Positions 1 through 10,297 of a stretch of DNA of 64,000 bases are shown piece by piece. The stretch comes from Bacteroidales bacterium (GTDB taxonomy: Bacteria; Bacteroidota; Bacteroidia; Bacteroidales; F082), in NCBI GenBank assembly GCA_016291135.1, contig JAEFAE010000002.1:1-64000 (forward strand), given 5' to 3'. The position numbers and the translations under genes are program-made. The notes under the pieces were generated by a model. The model searched no databases and had not been told where the DNA came from. It saw nothing but the letters and a program-made list of their open reading frames with translations. Numbering within the stretch: position 1 is the first letter of the stretch; each line of letters opens with the position of its first letter.

Positions 1-58
1 ATTGATACTAGAATAAAGGTTTTTCTCATGGTGTTTGTGGTTTTGCAAATATACGTAA

Positions 59-439
59 TTAATCCGTCACCTCGAACTCGCCGTAATACTCATCCCCGTT
101 GCCGAGGGTGATGGTGACCACGTAGTCGCCCGTGTTGGGGATATAGGCGATGTAGCTGTTGGGGGTCCACAGATCCGTGAGATCGACTGTGCCGCCCGTG
201 GCGGTGGTGACCTCAACCTGGACGTTGCCGAGGTTCTCGGAGAACGTCACCGTGAGCTGATGCCCGTTGATGATGGCCTCAATGGAAGAGGTTCTTGGGA
301 TACCTTGTACGGTTGCCTCTTTAATGACGATGGGACTTGGGCCATCATTTGCAGTAGTGCCGACAGCTCCACTCCATGTCACCGTGAACATGAATGCGAG
401 CATCAGCGTGATTTTTTTGGTTTGTACGGAATGCTTCAT
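59..439 (-). CDS. Small secreted DUF3244-like protein (copy 1)
   Basis: Signal peptide followed by a beta-rich domain ending TPNSYIAYIPNTGDYVVTITLGNGDEYYGEFEVTD; nearly the same C-terminus as the ORF at 24580-24957. Confidence 0.75.
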   Translation of the reverse strand: MKHSVQTKKITLMLAFMFTVTWSGAVGTTANDGPSPIVIKEATVQGIPRTSSIEAIINGHQLTVTFSENLGNVQVEVTTATGGTVDLTDLWTPNSYIAYIPNTGDYVVTITLGNGDEYYGEFEVTD

Positions 440-465
440 AGTATCGTTTTTTTAGTTGAACGATA

Positions 466-473
466 CAAATATA
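466..473 (-). promoter_or_regulatory. Bacteroidetes -7 box (TATATTTG) upstream of DUF3244 copy 1
   Basis: TAnnTTTG on minus strand about 27 nt upstream of the start codon. Confidence 0.5.
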
Positions 474-571
474 GCATAACGGACTTTCTATAGAAGGAAC
501 TTTTTAGTAGAAAATAGTCGCCATTTTTTACCTAACAACTTAATTTTCAATAATATATAAAGAAGTTTAAG

Positions 572-2359
572 TTATAATACCCATTCCCTTAGAAACGACT
601 GCGGCGTTTTTTCAGTCTGGAAAGCATTCTTTAGTTTTACGGAACGCTTTTTTATCGTCGAATAATTGCACTGCAACAAGGCAGCAATTTGGACGTCTTC
701 AAAATTTAGCAGGCTCAACAGGCATTGGTTCATTTCGTTTCGAGTGATTTTGGGATAAAGGGATGTCAGCTTACTGCCGAATCCGTCAAAGTGTTTTGAG
801 ACCGCAACCTCCAATTTCAAAAGTTGGTCTTTATCAAGTCGCAGGTATTGATAATCGTTAATATTAGCTCCCCTTTTGATATGCACGCCTTCAAACATTC
901 CCAAAATCGTTTGACAAATGGGCTCGTTCATGAAAACATCGTAGCTGCTCCATGTCGTTTGCCTTTGCTGTGCATCCAGATTTTCCTGTAGCTTTTTGAC
1001 TTCCTCGTTTCTCAAACGAAGTGTCTCGCCTTTTTTCTTAAGTCTTCCGCCCAGGGCTTTCTGTGCCATATCGTGAGCATACTTTTCCTTTGAAAACCGG
1101 GTCTCCGAGAGCTTCTTTTTGTGCTTGATCACATGGTAGAATACAAAGTTGGCCAGAAACAGGAAGACCAGGGTTCCGATAATGAGACCCGTCAGCTTCT
1201 CCTGTAGCTTGATCTTTTGTCGGTGCCTGATGTCGTGGTCTCTTTTGAGATGGCTGCTATATTGTTCAGCTAATTGAGATTTTATCTCGCCAAGATATTC
1301 GTTTTGATTGGCAAAAGGCACTAGATAGTCAGCGTATTCATTGGAATCCAACCCACGACACTTGCCGATTTCCGCAAGCCGTTCTGCAGCCTGTTTCTTG
1401 GAGCCGACGCTTTTGCTCTCCCGAAACACCGTATTGAAGAAATGCCATGCTGAATCATACTGCTGTTCGAGATAATACACTTCGCCAATCACCAGACATC
1501 TTGCAAGGTACTCTTGGGGGCTTTTTGAAAGTGCAAGCATCTCCTGCAATTGTTTCAGCGCACTAGTGGCTTTCCCGCCATTTTTGTATGTCAAAAGGGC
1601 GAGGTGTGTTTCAATGTCCCTGTAGGTCAATTCATTGGTGTCGGTCAAGCATTGCTCCGCACTTTGGTAATAATGCATCGCGCTGTCACACGAATTCATG
1701 ATGTCGTATTGCACTCCAATCTCTTCCAGCAACCATGAAACATGCTGTGGTTTTGCCTCATATAGACTGTAATACAATAATGCTTGTTTTCCAAGATAAA
1801 TGGCCTGCTCGTGCAAATACTGGTCAGAAAACAATTCATTCAAATGAGAGTATGCCAACGCCATGAACTGTGCCTTTTTTCCCGTTAGCTCCTTCTCGCT
1901 GAAACGTTCCTCCATGAGTTCTACCGAACGAAGGTACTCGCGGCAGGCGGGGACCACACTATCCATCTCGTAATAGCCAACGCCGTCTATGTAATGGGAA
2001 CGGGCATTCAGGAACACCAAGTCGGCATCGACACGGGAACCGCTTTCTGCCATTAGGGAATCAAAGTAACCCACCGCAAAAAGCAGTTGGTCTCGGTTGG
2101 TCTGTTCATAATAGTTTTTGTAGAGTAATTCCGAAAGCAACAAGTGGAAGTAATGCCCGTTAAAGTCGTTCAAGCTGTCCATCACGGGACTGTCGGCAAA
2201 GGCCAACAGTTGGGTAAAAGCACTATCGGGTTGGGTCCACAGCAGACTGTCAACAGCGGCCAGCGCAGGATCAGTTGTTAAGCCTTCAGTATCAGGATGA
2301 TGCCAGACACAAGAGGCTAAGGCCATCAAAACCAAGATCATTGTCGCAAACCGTTTCAT
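572..2359 (-). CDS. TPR-TM-HTH transmembrane regulator (copy 1)
   Basis: Lipoprotein-like N-terminus (MALASC), helical TPR-like region, TM segment LTGLIIGTLVFLFLANFVFYHVI, coiled coil, C-terminal HTH-like VQIAALLQCNYSTIKKRSVKLKNAF; paralog at 22655-24448. Confidence 0.75.
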   Translation of the reverse strand: MKRFATMILVLMALASCVWHHPDTEGLTTDPALAAVDSLLWTQPDSAFTQLLAFADSPVMDSLNDFNGHYFHLLLSELLYKNYYEQTNRDQLLFAVGYFDSLMAESGSRVDADLVFLNARSHYIDGVGYYEMDSVVPACREYLRSVELMEERFSEKELTGKKAQFMALAYSHLNELFSDQYLHEQAIYLGKQALLYYSLYEAKPQHVSWLLEEIGVQYDIMNSCDSAMHYYQSAEQCLTDTNELTYRDIETHLALLTYKNGGKATSALKQLQEMLALSKSPQEYLARCLVIGEVYYLEQQYDSAWHFFNTVFRESKSVGSKKQAAERLAEIGKCRGLDSNEYADYLVPFANQNEYLGEIKSQLAEQYSSHLKRDHDIRHRQKIKLQEKLTGLIIGTLVFLFLANFVFYHVIKHKKKLSETRFSKEKYAHDMAQKALGGRLKKKGETLRLRNEEVKKLQENLDAQQRQTTWSSYDVFMNEPICQTILGMFEGVHIKRGANINDYQYLRLDKDQLLKLEVAVSKHFDGFGSKLTSLYPKITRNEMNQCLLSLLNFEDVQIAALLQCNYSTIKKRSVKLKNAFQTEKTPQSFLREWVL

Positions 2360-2365
2360 AGGCGG

Positions 2366-3487
2366 TTATTTCTTGATATAAGAAATGAAATCAAGGTCAA
2401 ACGACAGACTCACGAAGGGTTTGGGCTTCCAAACCTTGGAGATTTGGTCGGTGAGGGACCAGCCGGTGGGAAGGATATCTCCTTCTTGGATGATGCCCGT
2501 GAGCATTTCGTATTCACAGATGTTGACTCCGACGGTGAGATGAAAGAAGTCGAGGAACTTGAACGAGGGACCTACATAGAAGTTCTTGAAGAGGTTGCTG
2601 CCACCGAAGCCGACATACAAGCCTAGGCTATAGGAGAAATCCTGGTCAAACTTCTTGATTTCCAAGAAACGGGTGCCGACACTGTCGGTTTCTTGTTTTT
2701 TCTCTTTCCGGGTCAGGTCCCACAACATTACCGAGGCACCTGCAGTATAGTCGAACTCCACGTCCCCGCCGTTTTTGTTGAAGATGCGATATACTGGTTT
2801 GGGATTACCATGATCATCCACAATTTGGTCGGGTGCCAGCGACCAGTTGGGTGTCCGAAAGGCCTTCATGGCAATGCCTTGGATCGCCACCACCTTTTTC
2901 TTTCGGGCGGTGGCGGCGTTGACTTTGGCTTCGGCTTCCTTGGCGCGCTGTTGGGTGTATTTGAGGGCTTCGTTGGTCTGGATGATCTTCTTCTCCGCCT
3001 CGTTCAGGCTGTTGCGTATGGAGTCGTATTGCGTGCGGTACGTTGCATTTTCCTGCTGGATCTTGAGGTTGTTCTCCTTTTCATGACGCAACGCTTCTTC
3101 CTTCTCCTTGAGGTTGTTTTGCAGGTACCGTATCTCCTTGTCTTTGGCTTCTTTGTAAAGGTCTTCCTTCTCCAGGTTGAATCGTTCTTTCTGTTCCATC
3201 TTCTCGATGGCTTCCTGCAACAAGCGGATACGGCCCTCCAGCTCGGTGATCTCGCGTGACTGTGAAGCCTCCCGCTCCTCGCCGGCATCTTTCTCGGCAA
3301 GGCATTGGTGATACAGGAGGGTGAGGCTGTCGAGGCGCTGCTGGTATTCGGCGCGAAGCACGGCCATGCTATCCACGGCGTTCACGGTGTCTGTTTGCGG
3401 TACCAAGGTGTCGGCTTCTTGAGCACGGCTTACGAACACGGATACCATCAGCATAGCGATCGTGAGAATGAAGCGAATCCCTTTCAT
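2366..3487 (-). CDS. Secreted/outer-membrane coiled-coil protein of unknown function
   Basis: Signal peptide, long coiled coil, C-terminal beta-rich region. Confidence 0.6.
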   Translation of the reverse strand: MKGIRFILTIAMLMVSVFVSRAQEADTLVPQTDTVNAVDSMAVLRAEYQQRLDSLTLLYHQCLAEKDAGEEREASQSREITELEGRIRLLQEAIEKMEQKERFNLEKEDLYKEAKDKEIRYLQNNLKEKEEALRHEKENNLKIQQENATYRTQYDSIRNSLNEAEKKIIQTNEALKYTQQRAKEAEAKVNAATARKKKVVAIQGIAMKAFRTPNWSLAPDQIVDDHGNPKPVYRIFNKNGGDVEFDYTAGASVMLWDLTRKEKKQETDSVGTRFLEIKKFDQDFSYSLGLYVGFGGSNLFKNFYVGPSFKFLDFFHLTVGVNICEYEMLTGIIQEGDILPTGWSLTDQISKVWKPKPFVSLSFDLDFISYIKK

Positions 3488-3568
3488 GAAGTCTGTTTTG
3501 ATGGCAAAAATAGCTTGATTTCCAATAATAAACTCCAGTTTTCTGATTTTAGTTTATTTAGAAATGAA

Positions 3569-3593
3569 AAAAGCCCGTCAACGACGGGCTTTT
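3569..3593 (-). terminator. Hairpin terminator downstream of tRNA-Cys
   Basis: AAAAGCCCGTC-aac-GACGGGCTTTT perfect 11-bp stem. Confidence 0.75.
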
Positions 3594-3597
3594 CAGG

Positions 3598-3668
3598 AGG
3601 TACCTGGCGGATTCGAACCGCCGTCCCCGGTTTTGCAGACCGATCCCTAACCGCTCGGGCAAGGTACC
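3598..3668 (-). tRNA. tRNA-Cys (GCA)
   Basis: GGTACCT/AGGTACC acceptor, GGTCTGCAAAACC anticodon arm, GGTTCGAATCC T arm. Confidence 0.9.
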
Positions 3669-3679
3669 ATTTGCGGGTG

Positions 3680-3687
3680 CAAAGATA
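3680..3687 (-). promoter_or_regulatory. -7 box TATCTTTG for tRNA-Cys
   Basis: TATCTTTGCACC on minus strand 12 nt upstream of the tRNA. Confidence 0.5.
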
Positions 3688-3716
3688 CAACATTTTTCTA
3701 TATGCGCAACTATTTT

Positions 3717-5132
3717 TTAAGGAATTAATCCTCGAGCCGACAGTTTCAGGTAGTTCCAAGCCACGATGGCGACCAAAAGCAATCCGCAGTACGTGTAATA
3801 CCATGCATGGTCTTTTTTCCGGAAATGGGTGATGGCGTATGCGCCCATGAGCAAAAACCCGGGCATCGCCGGCAAATGGTAGCGTTCGCTGTTGGCGGCA
3901 AATGAAAAGGCAATGACGAGGACATAGACCACCGTGTAGCTGCCGAACAGGCGGAAGTCGCGGACCCGTTTCTCACGGATCGCCACCACGATGCACCACA
4001 TCACGAAGAAAGCCAGATAGTTCTTGACGAAGTAGGTGCCGGTCATCAGTTTCTGGTTGTTGTTGGCGACTTCCACCAGGTTGGTCAACGGAAGTGTGAA
4101 CGCCCCGGGAGCCATGTATTTATAATGGGCGTATTCGGCATATCTCAATCCCAGATGTTCGTATTTCCAAGTCAGAAAGCCGCTTTCCTTGATGTTCAGT
4201 TGGAACATGAAGATCATCTCCTTTCCTATCGGGGTGACCAGCAACACAAGGGTTGTCAGCACGACCACGCCGATGCCGATGGTTTTGGCTTTCTTGGACA
4301 CCAATGCGGTTTCAGCGAACAGGATCGAAATCACAAAGCTGCCGATCAGGATCATCCCTACAACGGTCCGGAACCCGAACGTCATGGCGGTCAATACGAT
4401 GGGCCATAGGATGTTCCAGAAACGGTAGCGCTGGCTGTGGATCAGATAGTCGAAACGTTCCATGGCAAGGGTGGCCAAAAAGATCAGTTCCGTCTCTTTC
4501 AGGTAGGTGCCGTTATAGTGGAAGAAATGGGGTAGCAGCATCGCCATCACCGCGGTCAGCCGGGCGGTCTTTTCATCGAGGTTGCGTTCGGCCAGCCGAT
4601 ACAACGAGATGCACATCCAGGCACTCATCAAGGCCTTGAGGATCCTGGGGCCGAGGACATTCTTTCCAAAGACGGTGTAGAGCGAGGTCAGGTAGAGCAC
4701 ATAGCCTTGGTCGGAGAAGCCCATGGTGTTGGCGTTCAGCGTACGGAAGACTTTCCTGAAATGTCCTTCCCGGATATCGTCGGCAAAGTGGGAAGACGTC
4801 AGGTGGTAGCCGATGCTGTCGGCAGCGCCATATTCGAGGGAGAGTCCCGTTCGATAGTAGTAGTAATACACCATGGCAGTGACATACACGGCGTGGAGGA
4901 TGAAAGCGGTCCAAAACACCTTCATGAGAAACTTCCGCCGGTCGTCGTGTTGCCAGCGTTGATAGAGGTACCAGGTGCCCATGAAAAAGAGCACAACGGT
5001 GCCGATGCCCCAGATCCACCATTCCGTACGCATGGCGAAAGGTCGGAACCAAAGGCTCACGATGAGCAATGCCAGGAGATAGACGGCGATGCCTAGGATC
5101 GAAAAACCGCTATGGAGCTTGCGAGACATCAA
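3717..5132 (-). CDS. Multi-TM membrane protein, GT39/ArnT-like glycosyltransferase candidate
   Basis: About 10 hydrophobic segments; early periplasmic D-S-x-x-Y-H loop (GAADSIGYHLTS) typical of GT-C enzymes. Confidence 0.55.
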   Translation of the reverse strand: MMSRKLHSGFSILGIAVYLLALLIVSLWFRPFAMRTEWWIWGIGTVVLFFMGTWYLYQRWQHDDRRKFLMKVFWTAFILHAVYVTAMVYYYYYRTGLSLEYGAADSIGYHLTSSHFADDIREGHFRKVFRTLNANTMGFSDQGYVLYLTSLYTVFGKNVLGPRILKALMSAWMCISLYRLAERNLDEKTARLTAVMAMLLPHFFHYNGTYLKETELIFLATLAMERFDYLIHSQRYRFWNILWPIVLTAMTFGFRTVVGMILIGSFVISILFAETALVSKKAKTIGIGVVVLTTLVLLVTPIGKEMIFMFQLNIKESGFLTWKYEHLGLRYAEYAHYKYMAPGAFTLPLTNLVEVANNNQKLMTGTYFVKNYLAFFVMWCIVVAIREKRVRDFRLFGSYTVVYVLVIAFSFAANSERYHLPAMPGFLLMGAYAITHFRKKDHAWYYTYCGLLLVAIVAWNYLKLSARGLIP

Positions 5133-5941
5133 TTCTCGACTTGGATGAGCGGACCGGCGTGCTTTTTCGAAACTTTCTTAGGCTTCACGAAGGGTCGTTT
5201 TTCGCTGAGGGTCACGTTGTCCAGGGTGAGGCGTTCGAAACGATGCTGCCTGTATTCGTTCTGGAAGATGAACGTCTCGCCGTCCAGCTCTTCCACGATG
5301 GTGTGATAGTCTTCCACCAAACCGGCACTGTCGGTCTCAAAGTTGATATAGAGGCTGTCTTCCAAGGGATAATAGACATAGTTGAACGCAAAATAGACGG
5401 TATCGTTGTTTTTGGCGTGCCATTGGTAGCCGGTGCTGTCTTCCAGGAAATAGAAGAACCAGTTGTCATATTCCGCACCGTACCAGTAGTTCCAGTTGCG
5501 ATACGAGTCCTCGATGTATTGGTCGTAGTAGTCCGTTTCCCACCGCTCATAGAAGTGCATGAACCAGAACTTGTTGACCAGATCGGTCATCTCGATGCGG
5601 CGTTGGGTGATGGTCAGCTCTTTCTTAACCTTGCCGTTTTCGCTGATCACGGTGATGATGGCGCTTCGGTCGGCGGCTTCGTTCCACTCACCGGCCCGGA
5701 TGCTGATGATGTCGCCGTTGTTGCCCGACATCGGTTCAATGGTGAACCAATCCTGTTGGTCGTTTTTCTGGATGGTCCAGGCACAGTCGGAATATACCTT
5801 GACGGAGCGCAAGCCGCCTACGGGAGCAAAGATCACCTTGTTCTTCGAAAGGAAGATCTGCTGTTTTTTGCGGCAAGAGGTGACTCCCATGATGAGAACG
5901 AGGCCCATCAGCAGGATCGGGAGGTAGTTTCTTTTCGTCAT
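5129..5941 (-). CDS. Lipoprotein with BACON-like domain
   Basis: Start re-assigned to MTKRNYLPILLMGLVLIMGVTSC; BACON-like SVKVYSDCAWTIQKNDQQDWFTIEPMSGNNGD...ITQRR. Confidence 0.7.
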   Translation of the reverse strand: MTKRNYLPILLMGLVLIMGVTSCRKKQQIFLSKNKVIFAPVGGLRSVKVYSDCAWTIQKNDQQDWFTIEPMSGNNGDIISIRAGEWNEAADRSAIITVISENGKVKKELTITQRRIEMTDLVNKFWFMHFYERWETDYYDQYIEDSYRNWNYWYGAEYDNWFFYFLEDSTGYQWHAKNNDTVYFAFNYVYYPLEDSLYINFETDSAGLVEDYHTIVEELDGETFIFQNEYRQHRFERLTLDNVTLSEKRPFVKPKKVSKKHAGPLIQVEN

Positions 5942-5984
5942 ATCGGGTTGTTTTAAGGTTGTTGCTTGCTTGGTTTGAGGTGGG

Positions 5985-6632
5985 TCAGTCTTCGGCTTCG
6001 GGATCGGGAAGGTGTTCTTCCACGATGACCTCGCCGAGATAGATGCTGTTGCTGATTCGGTTTTCCTTGTTGTTGGTAAAGGCCATGTAGGCATGGAAGG
6101 TGCCCTGCAGGTGGGTGTCGAGGAGCAGCAGTCCGTATTGGTCTTTCCGGGTTTCCTTTTTTATTTCCCACAGGGCGATGGCTTGTTCGGGGCTGTAAAG
6201 CATGACGACGGCACGGTCGCTTTCCTTGGCGTCGATGTCGCCGCTGTTGTTTTCCCAACGGAAGACGGCCACGTGGTCGCTGATCCGGATGCTGGGCTTT
6301 TGGGGCGGGCAGAGGCTTCCCTCACTGACACGTGCACGGGCGGGCGTGAACCCGTCTTGTTCGAAAGCCGTGCGCATCAAGCAGGATGTGGCTGCCTGAT
6401 AAGGGTTCAGGTTGGGCTTGCGTTCGACGAACCCAAGGGGCAAGAAGGCTTTTAGGGGCTTTAGGAAGGCATTGGCCTGCTGCATCTTGCTCCGTTGCTT
6501 GAGTTGCCCTTCCGACTTGCGGTCGTTGGGGGTGGGCAGGGATCGGACATAGACGCCGTTCTTGCCGTTCACAATGACCATCTGTCCGAGCTTTCCGGAG
6601 AGCATGCCGTTCCATAGATTCACTTTTGCCAT
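5985..6632 (-). CDS. DUF6266-like protein
   Basis: MAKVNLWNGMLSGKLGQMVIVNGKNGVYVRSLPTPNDRKSEGQLKQRSK resembles the family as I know it. Confidence 0.65.
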   Translation of the reverse strand: MAKVNLWNGMLSGKLGQMVIVNGKNGVYVRSLPTPNDRKSEGQLKQRSKMQQANAFLKPLKAFLPLGFVERKPNLNPYQAATSCLMRTAFEQDGFTPARARVSEGSLCPPQKPSIRISDHVAVFRWENNSGDIDAKESDRAVVMLYSPEQAIALWEIKKETRKDQYGLLLLDTHLQGTFHAYMAFTNNKENRISNSIYLGEVIVEEHLPDPEAED

Positions 6633-6648
6633 CCCAACAGTTTTTCCG

Positions 6649-6656
6649 CAAAAATA
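6649..6656 (-). promoter_or_regulatory. -7 box TATTTTTG for the DUF6266-like gene
   Basis: TATTTTTGCGG on minus strand upstream of 6632. Confidence 0.45.
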
Positions 6657-6884
6657 CGATTATTTTGTTGCATGGCTTAAAAAAGGGTGTTTTTTTCCAC
6701 CATTTTTCAGTAATGATCTTGGATTATATTTGTTCTATCTTTGTTTTAACTTCGGTTTCTACCGAATAAATACCGAACCAAATCCAAATTATTCCTTTAT
6801 TATCCTTGGTCTCCCTTTCCTAGGCGCTATCGAAAAACCGTTCCACAATCCCTCCCGTTATCAACATTTTCCCTTATCTTTGCA

Positions 6885-6892
6885 CCTTGTTT
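6885..6892 (+). promoter_or_regulatory. -7 box TATCTTTG for the DUF4175-like gene
   Basis: TTATCTTTGCACC 12 nt upstream of ATG 6904. Confidence 0.5.
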
Positions 6893-6903
6893 ATTTTAAA
6901 ACC

Positions 6904-9900
6904 ATGTCATCGAAACAGGTATTGGTCGAAAAGATCGAACGCTTCATCCGGAAGTTTTACCTCAACCGCCTGGTGCAAGGTGTGTTGGTGGGTGCTGCCT
7001 TATGGATCGTTTTTTATCTGTTGGTGAATGCCTTGGAGTATTTCTCCTGGTTCTCCTCTAAAGTCCGTCTGGGCCTCTTTGTGCTGCTGTTGCTCGGCAG
7101 TGCCGTGGTGCTGGTGCATTGGTTTTTGGTGCCGCTTTGGAATCTGGTCCGTTTCAGGAAGCGCATGACCCACGAGCAGGCGGCCTTGTTGATCGGTCGT
7201 TTTTTCCCCGACATCCAGGACAAGTTGCTCAATACGCTGCAGTTGGCCGATGCTGCGGAGACCGATCCCGAAAACGCCTTGTTGGCCGCTTCCATCGAAC
7301 AGCGCACCCAACGGCTCACCCCGGTGCGTTTCACCGATGCGGTCGATCTGAAGGGCAACCTCCGCTATCTTTGGCTCTTTCTCGGATTGGTGGCTGTCCT
7401 GATCGGTTTGGTCTGTTTCCTTCCGCGTTTTGCGGTGCAGCCCACCCAGCGCATCCTTCATTACAACGAAGCGTTTGAGAAACCGCTTCCTTTTGAGGTG
7501 GTGCTTTCGCATGACGCTTTCGAGGCCACCCAAGGTTCCGATCTGCCCTTCTCGATCCGTGTTACTGGTTCCCGCATTCCGGATGCCTTTTACGTGAAGA
7601 GCCCCTTGGGCCAGCAATTGCTGAACAAGCAAAGTGTCAACGATTACGACTATGTGTTTCGCAACCTCAACCACGACTTTTCTTTCCAAGTGGTGGGCGG
7701 TGACTATTGCAGTCAACCCATCCCGGTGACGGTGCATCCCAATCCGGTGCTCCTCTCCTACCGTTGTTTGGTGACCTATCCCACCTATATCCATCGTGCT
7801 CCTGAATCCTTCGACGGCAAGACCCGTTTGTTGGTTCCTCAGGGCGCGCGTCTCGCCTTTTTCTTTTCGTTGCGCGATTGCGACAGCGCCTTCATCCAAG
7901 TGGACTCCCTTTGGCGGGCGCTGCCGTTGCAAGACGGTGAAGCCACCTTTCCCTTGACGGCCTCCTCCTCGCTTGCTTTCGACTTGGTGGCGCGCAACGC
8001 CTGGTCCTCGAAGTTCGACCCCCTTCGGTTTGCGGTGGACGTGATTCCCGACGCCTATCCCGACATCCGTGTGGAGTCGTTCGATGAGGCCTTATCCAAC
8101 GACGTGTATTACTCGGGCCTGCTGGCCGACGATTATGGTTTGACCAAACTCGTTTTCCATGGCGTGGTCAAACAGCCGGTGGAGCGCACCTTCATCGTCC
8201 CGGTGGTATTCGACAAGACCCAGCCGCGCACTTCGTTCTTCCACCACCTCAACCTCGACAGCCTCGGCGTGCTTCCTGGACAGGAGTTGGAGGTGTATTT
8301 CGAGGTTTGGGACAACGACGGCTTCCATGGACCCAAGTCGAAGCGCTCCACGACGTTCTCCTATTTCAAGGCCTCGCAGGCGATGCTTGACTCGGTGGCC
8401 TCGCAGACCGAGAATGAGATCATGGACAAGATGGCGGAACGCTCCCAGGATGCTTCCAAACTGAAAGACGATTTGGAGAAGATGCTTCAGGAACTGGCCG
8501 CCAAAAAGGAATTGGATTGGTCGGACAAGGAGAAGATCAAAGACCTGGTGCAACAACAGGCCCAGCTCGAGGAGGAGTGGAACAAGCTGCAGGACGAACA
8601 GCGTCAACTCAGTGATTTCATGAAGGAAAACAACGTCGCCAACGAGGAATTGCTCAAGAAACAGCAGCAAATCAACGAGCTCTTTGAGGAGCTGGTTCCC
8701 GACGAGTTGAAGAAAATGATGGAGGAAATCGAGCGCCTGCTCGACGAAATGCCGCGTGACCGGATGCAAGAACTGCTGAAGGACATGAAGACGGACAACC
8801 AAAAGATGCAAGACCTCCTCGACCGCAACCTCGCCTTGCTCGAACAACTCCGGATGGAGAAAGACCTTACCGATTTGGCCGACAAACTCCAGCAGTTGGG
8901 CGAAGCCTTGCAGGAAGAAAAGACCAAATCGGCCGAGGAGGCCCAACGCGAATTCGACGACCTGATGAAGACGTTCGATAGCCTCCAGGAGAAGAACCAA
9001 CAGCTCACCGACCCCTTCCAGATCCAAAAAGACGAAGCCTTGGAAGAGTCGATCGATCAGGATTTGGAGCAAGCGGCTGCCCAAGAACAACAGGAACAGG
9101 CGGGTGAATCCGGCGATCAGGATGCGGAACCTTCGTCCGAAGAGCAACCTTCGTCCGAAGAACAACCATCCTCCGAAGAGCAACCTTCGTCCGAAGAACA
9201 ACCGTCGTCGGAACCCTCCAGCAGCCCTTCTTCTTCACAATCGAAGAAAAACGCGGGCAAGAAGATGCAACAGATGGCCAATGCCATGATGATGCAGATG
9301 CAATCGGGTGCGGACCAGCAAATGGCCGAAGATGCCCATCTGGTACGCATCCTGTTGGAAAACGTCGTCAGGGCGTCGCACCAGCAGGAAGCCTTGATGT
9401 CGTCGCTGGGCCGGATGCGGAACGACGATCCTTCCCTGTCGGATAAAATCGTCCAGCAGAAGGCCTTGGCCGACAACTTCACGATGGTGGAAGATTCGCT
9501 CCGGGCCATGGCCTTGCGCCAGCCGATGATCAAGAACTACATCTTCGACGAACTCGATGTCGTTGACCGACAGACGGAGGTGGCTCTTAAATATATGAAC
9601 GACCTTCGGCTTTCGATGGCGGTTGCCAACCAACAAACCGCCTTGCAGTCGATGAACAACCTGGCCTTGATGCTTGCCGAATCGCTCCAGCAGATGGAAA
9701 GCTCCATGAGCGGGTCGGGTTCGTCGCAACAGCGCAGCAAACCTAGCAAAGGCCAACAAGGCCAAAACATGAAGAACATGCAACAGCTTCAGGAACAAAT
9801 GGGTGAACAGCTCAAACAACTCCAGCAGCAGATGCAAAGCCAACAGGGCGACAAGCTTTCGAAACAGCTTTCCGAGGAGCTGGCACGTATGGCCGCTGAA

Positions 9901-10296
9901 CAGGAAATGTTGCGCGAAGGGATGCAGCAGATGCTGGACGAAATGAAAAAGAACGGTCAACTGGGCGACGACGGTCTCAATCAAATCATCAAGGATATGG
10001 AGCGCTTGGAAGAGGATATCGTCAATAAACGGATCACCAACCAGACCCTGGAACGAAACCGGCAGATCGTGTCGCGTATGCTCGAATCGGAAATAGCCCA
10101 GCAAAAACGTGATCAGGATGAGCGTCGCAAATCCAACGAATACAAGGGTTCGCGATTCGACCGTGACGTGGATCCTCTTTATTATGAGCAGCGCATGAAG
10201 AAGAGCCAGGAGTTTTTGAAACAGCAACCGGTTCAATACCAACCCTATTTCAAATCGAAGATCAACGAGTATTACCTAAAAAAGAACAGCCAATAA
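6904..10296 (+). CDS. DUF4175-like membrane protein
   Basis: Start re-assigned to MSSKQVLVEKIERFIRKFY; two N-terminal TMs, long Q/E/K-rich coiled coil, PSSEEQ repeats. Confidence 0.7.
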   Translation: MSSKQVLVEKIERFIRKFYLNRLVQGVLVGAALWIVFYLLVNALEYFSWFSSKVRLGLFVLLLLGSAVVLVHWFLVPLWNLVRFRKRMTHEQAALLIGRFFPDIQDKLLNTLQLADAAETDPENALLAASIEQRTQRLTPVRFTDAVDLKGNLRYLWLFLGLVAVLIGLVCFLPRFAVQPTQRILHYNEAFEKPLPFEVVLSHDAFEATQGSDLPFSIRVTGSRIPDAFYVKSPLGQQLLNKQSVNDYDYVFRNLNHDFSFQVVGGDYCSQPIPVTVHPNPVLLSYRCLVTYPTYIHRAPESFDGKTRLLVPQGARLAFFFSLRDCDSAFIQVDSLWRALPLQDGEATFPLTASSSLAFDLVARNAWSSKFDPLRFAVDVIPDAYPDIRVESFDEALSNDVYYSGLLADDYGLTKLVFHGVVKQPVERTFIVPVVFDKTQPRTSFFHHLNLDSLGVLPGQELEVYFEVWDNDGFHGPKSKRSTTFSYFKASQAMLDSVASQTENEIMDKMAERSQDASKLKDDLEKMLQELAAKKELDWSDKEKIKDLVQQQAQLEEEWNKLQDEQRQLSDFMKENNVANEELLKKQQQINELFEELVPDELKKMMEEIERLLDEMPRDRMQELLKDMKTDNQKMQDLLDRNLALLEQLRMEKDLTDLADKLQQLGEALQEEKTKSAEEAQREFDDLMKTFDSLQEKNQQLTDPFQIQKDEALEESIDQDLEQAAAQEQQEQAGESGDQDAEPSSEEQPSSEEQPSSEEQPSSEEQPSSEPSSSPSSSQSKKNAGKKMQQMANAMMMQMQSGADQQMAEDAHLVRILLENVVRASHQQEALMSSLGRMRNDDPSLSDKIVQQKALADNFTMVEDSLRAMALRQPMIKNYIFDELDVVDRQTEVALKYMNDLRLSMAVANQQTALQSMNNLALMLAESLQQMESSMSGSGSSQQRSKPSKGQQGQNMKNMQQLQEQMGEQLKQLQQQMQSQQGDKLSKQLSEELARMAAEQEMLREGMQQMLDEMKKNGQLGDDGLNQIIKDMERLEEDIVNKRITNQTLERNRQIVSRMLESEIAQQKRDQDERRKSNEYKGSRFDRDVDPLYYEQRMKKSQEFLKQQPVQYQPYFKSKINEYYLKKNSQ
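9130..9219 (+). repeat. 18-bp coding tandem repeat (PSSEEQ)n
   Basis: ccttcgtccgaagagcaa-like units at 9130, 9148, 9166, 9184 and a degenerate unit at 9202. Confidence 0.95.
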
Positions 10297-10297
10297 G

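Noticed and set aside
9235-10242. Long minus-strand ORF (335 aa) opposite the DUF4175-like gene
   Set aside because: Low-complexity His/Leu-rich shadow of the coiled-coil gene; no recognisable domain or start signal.
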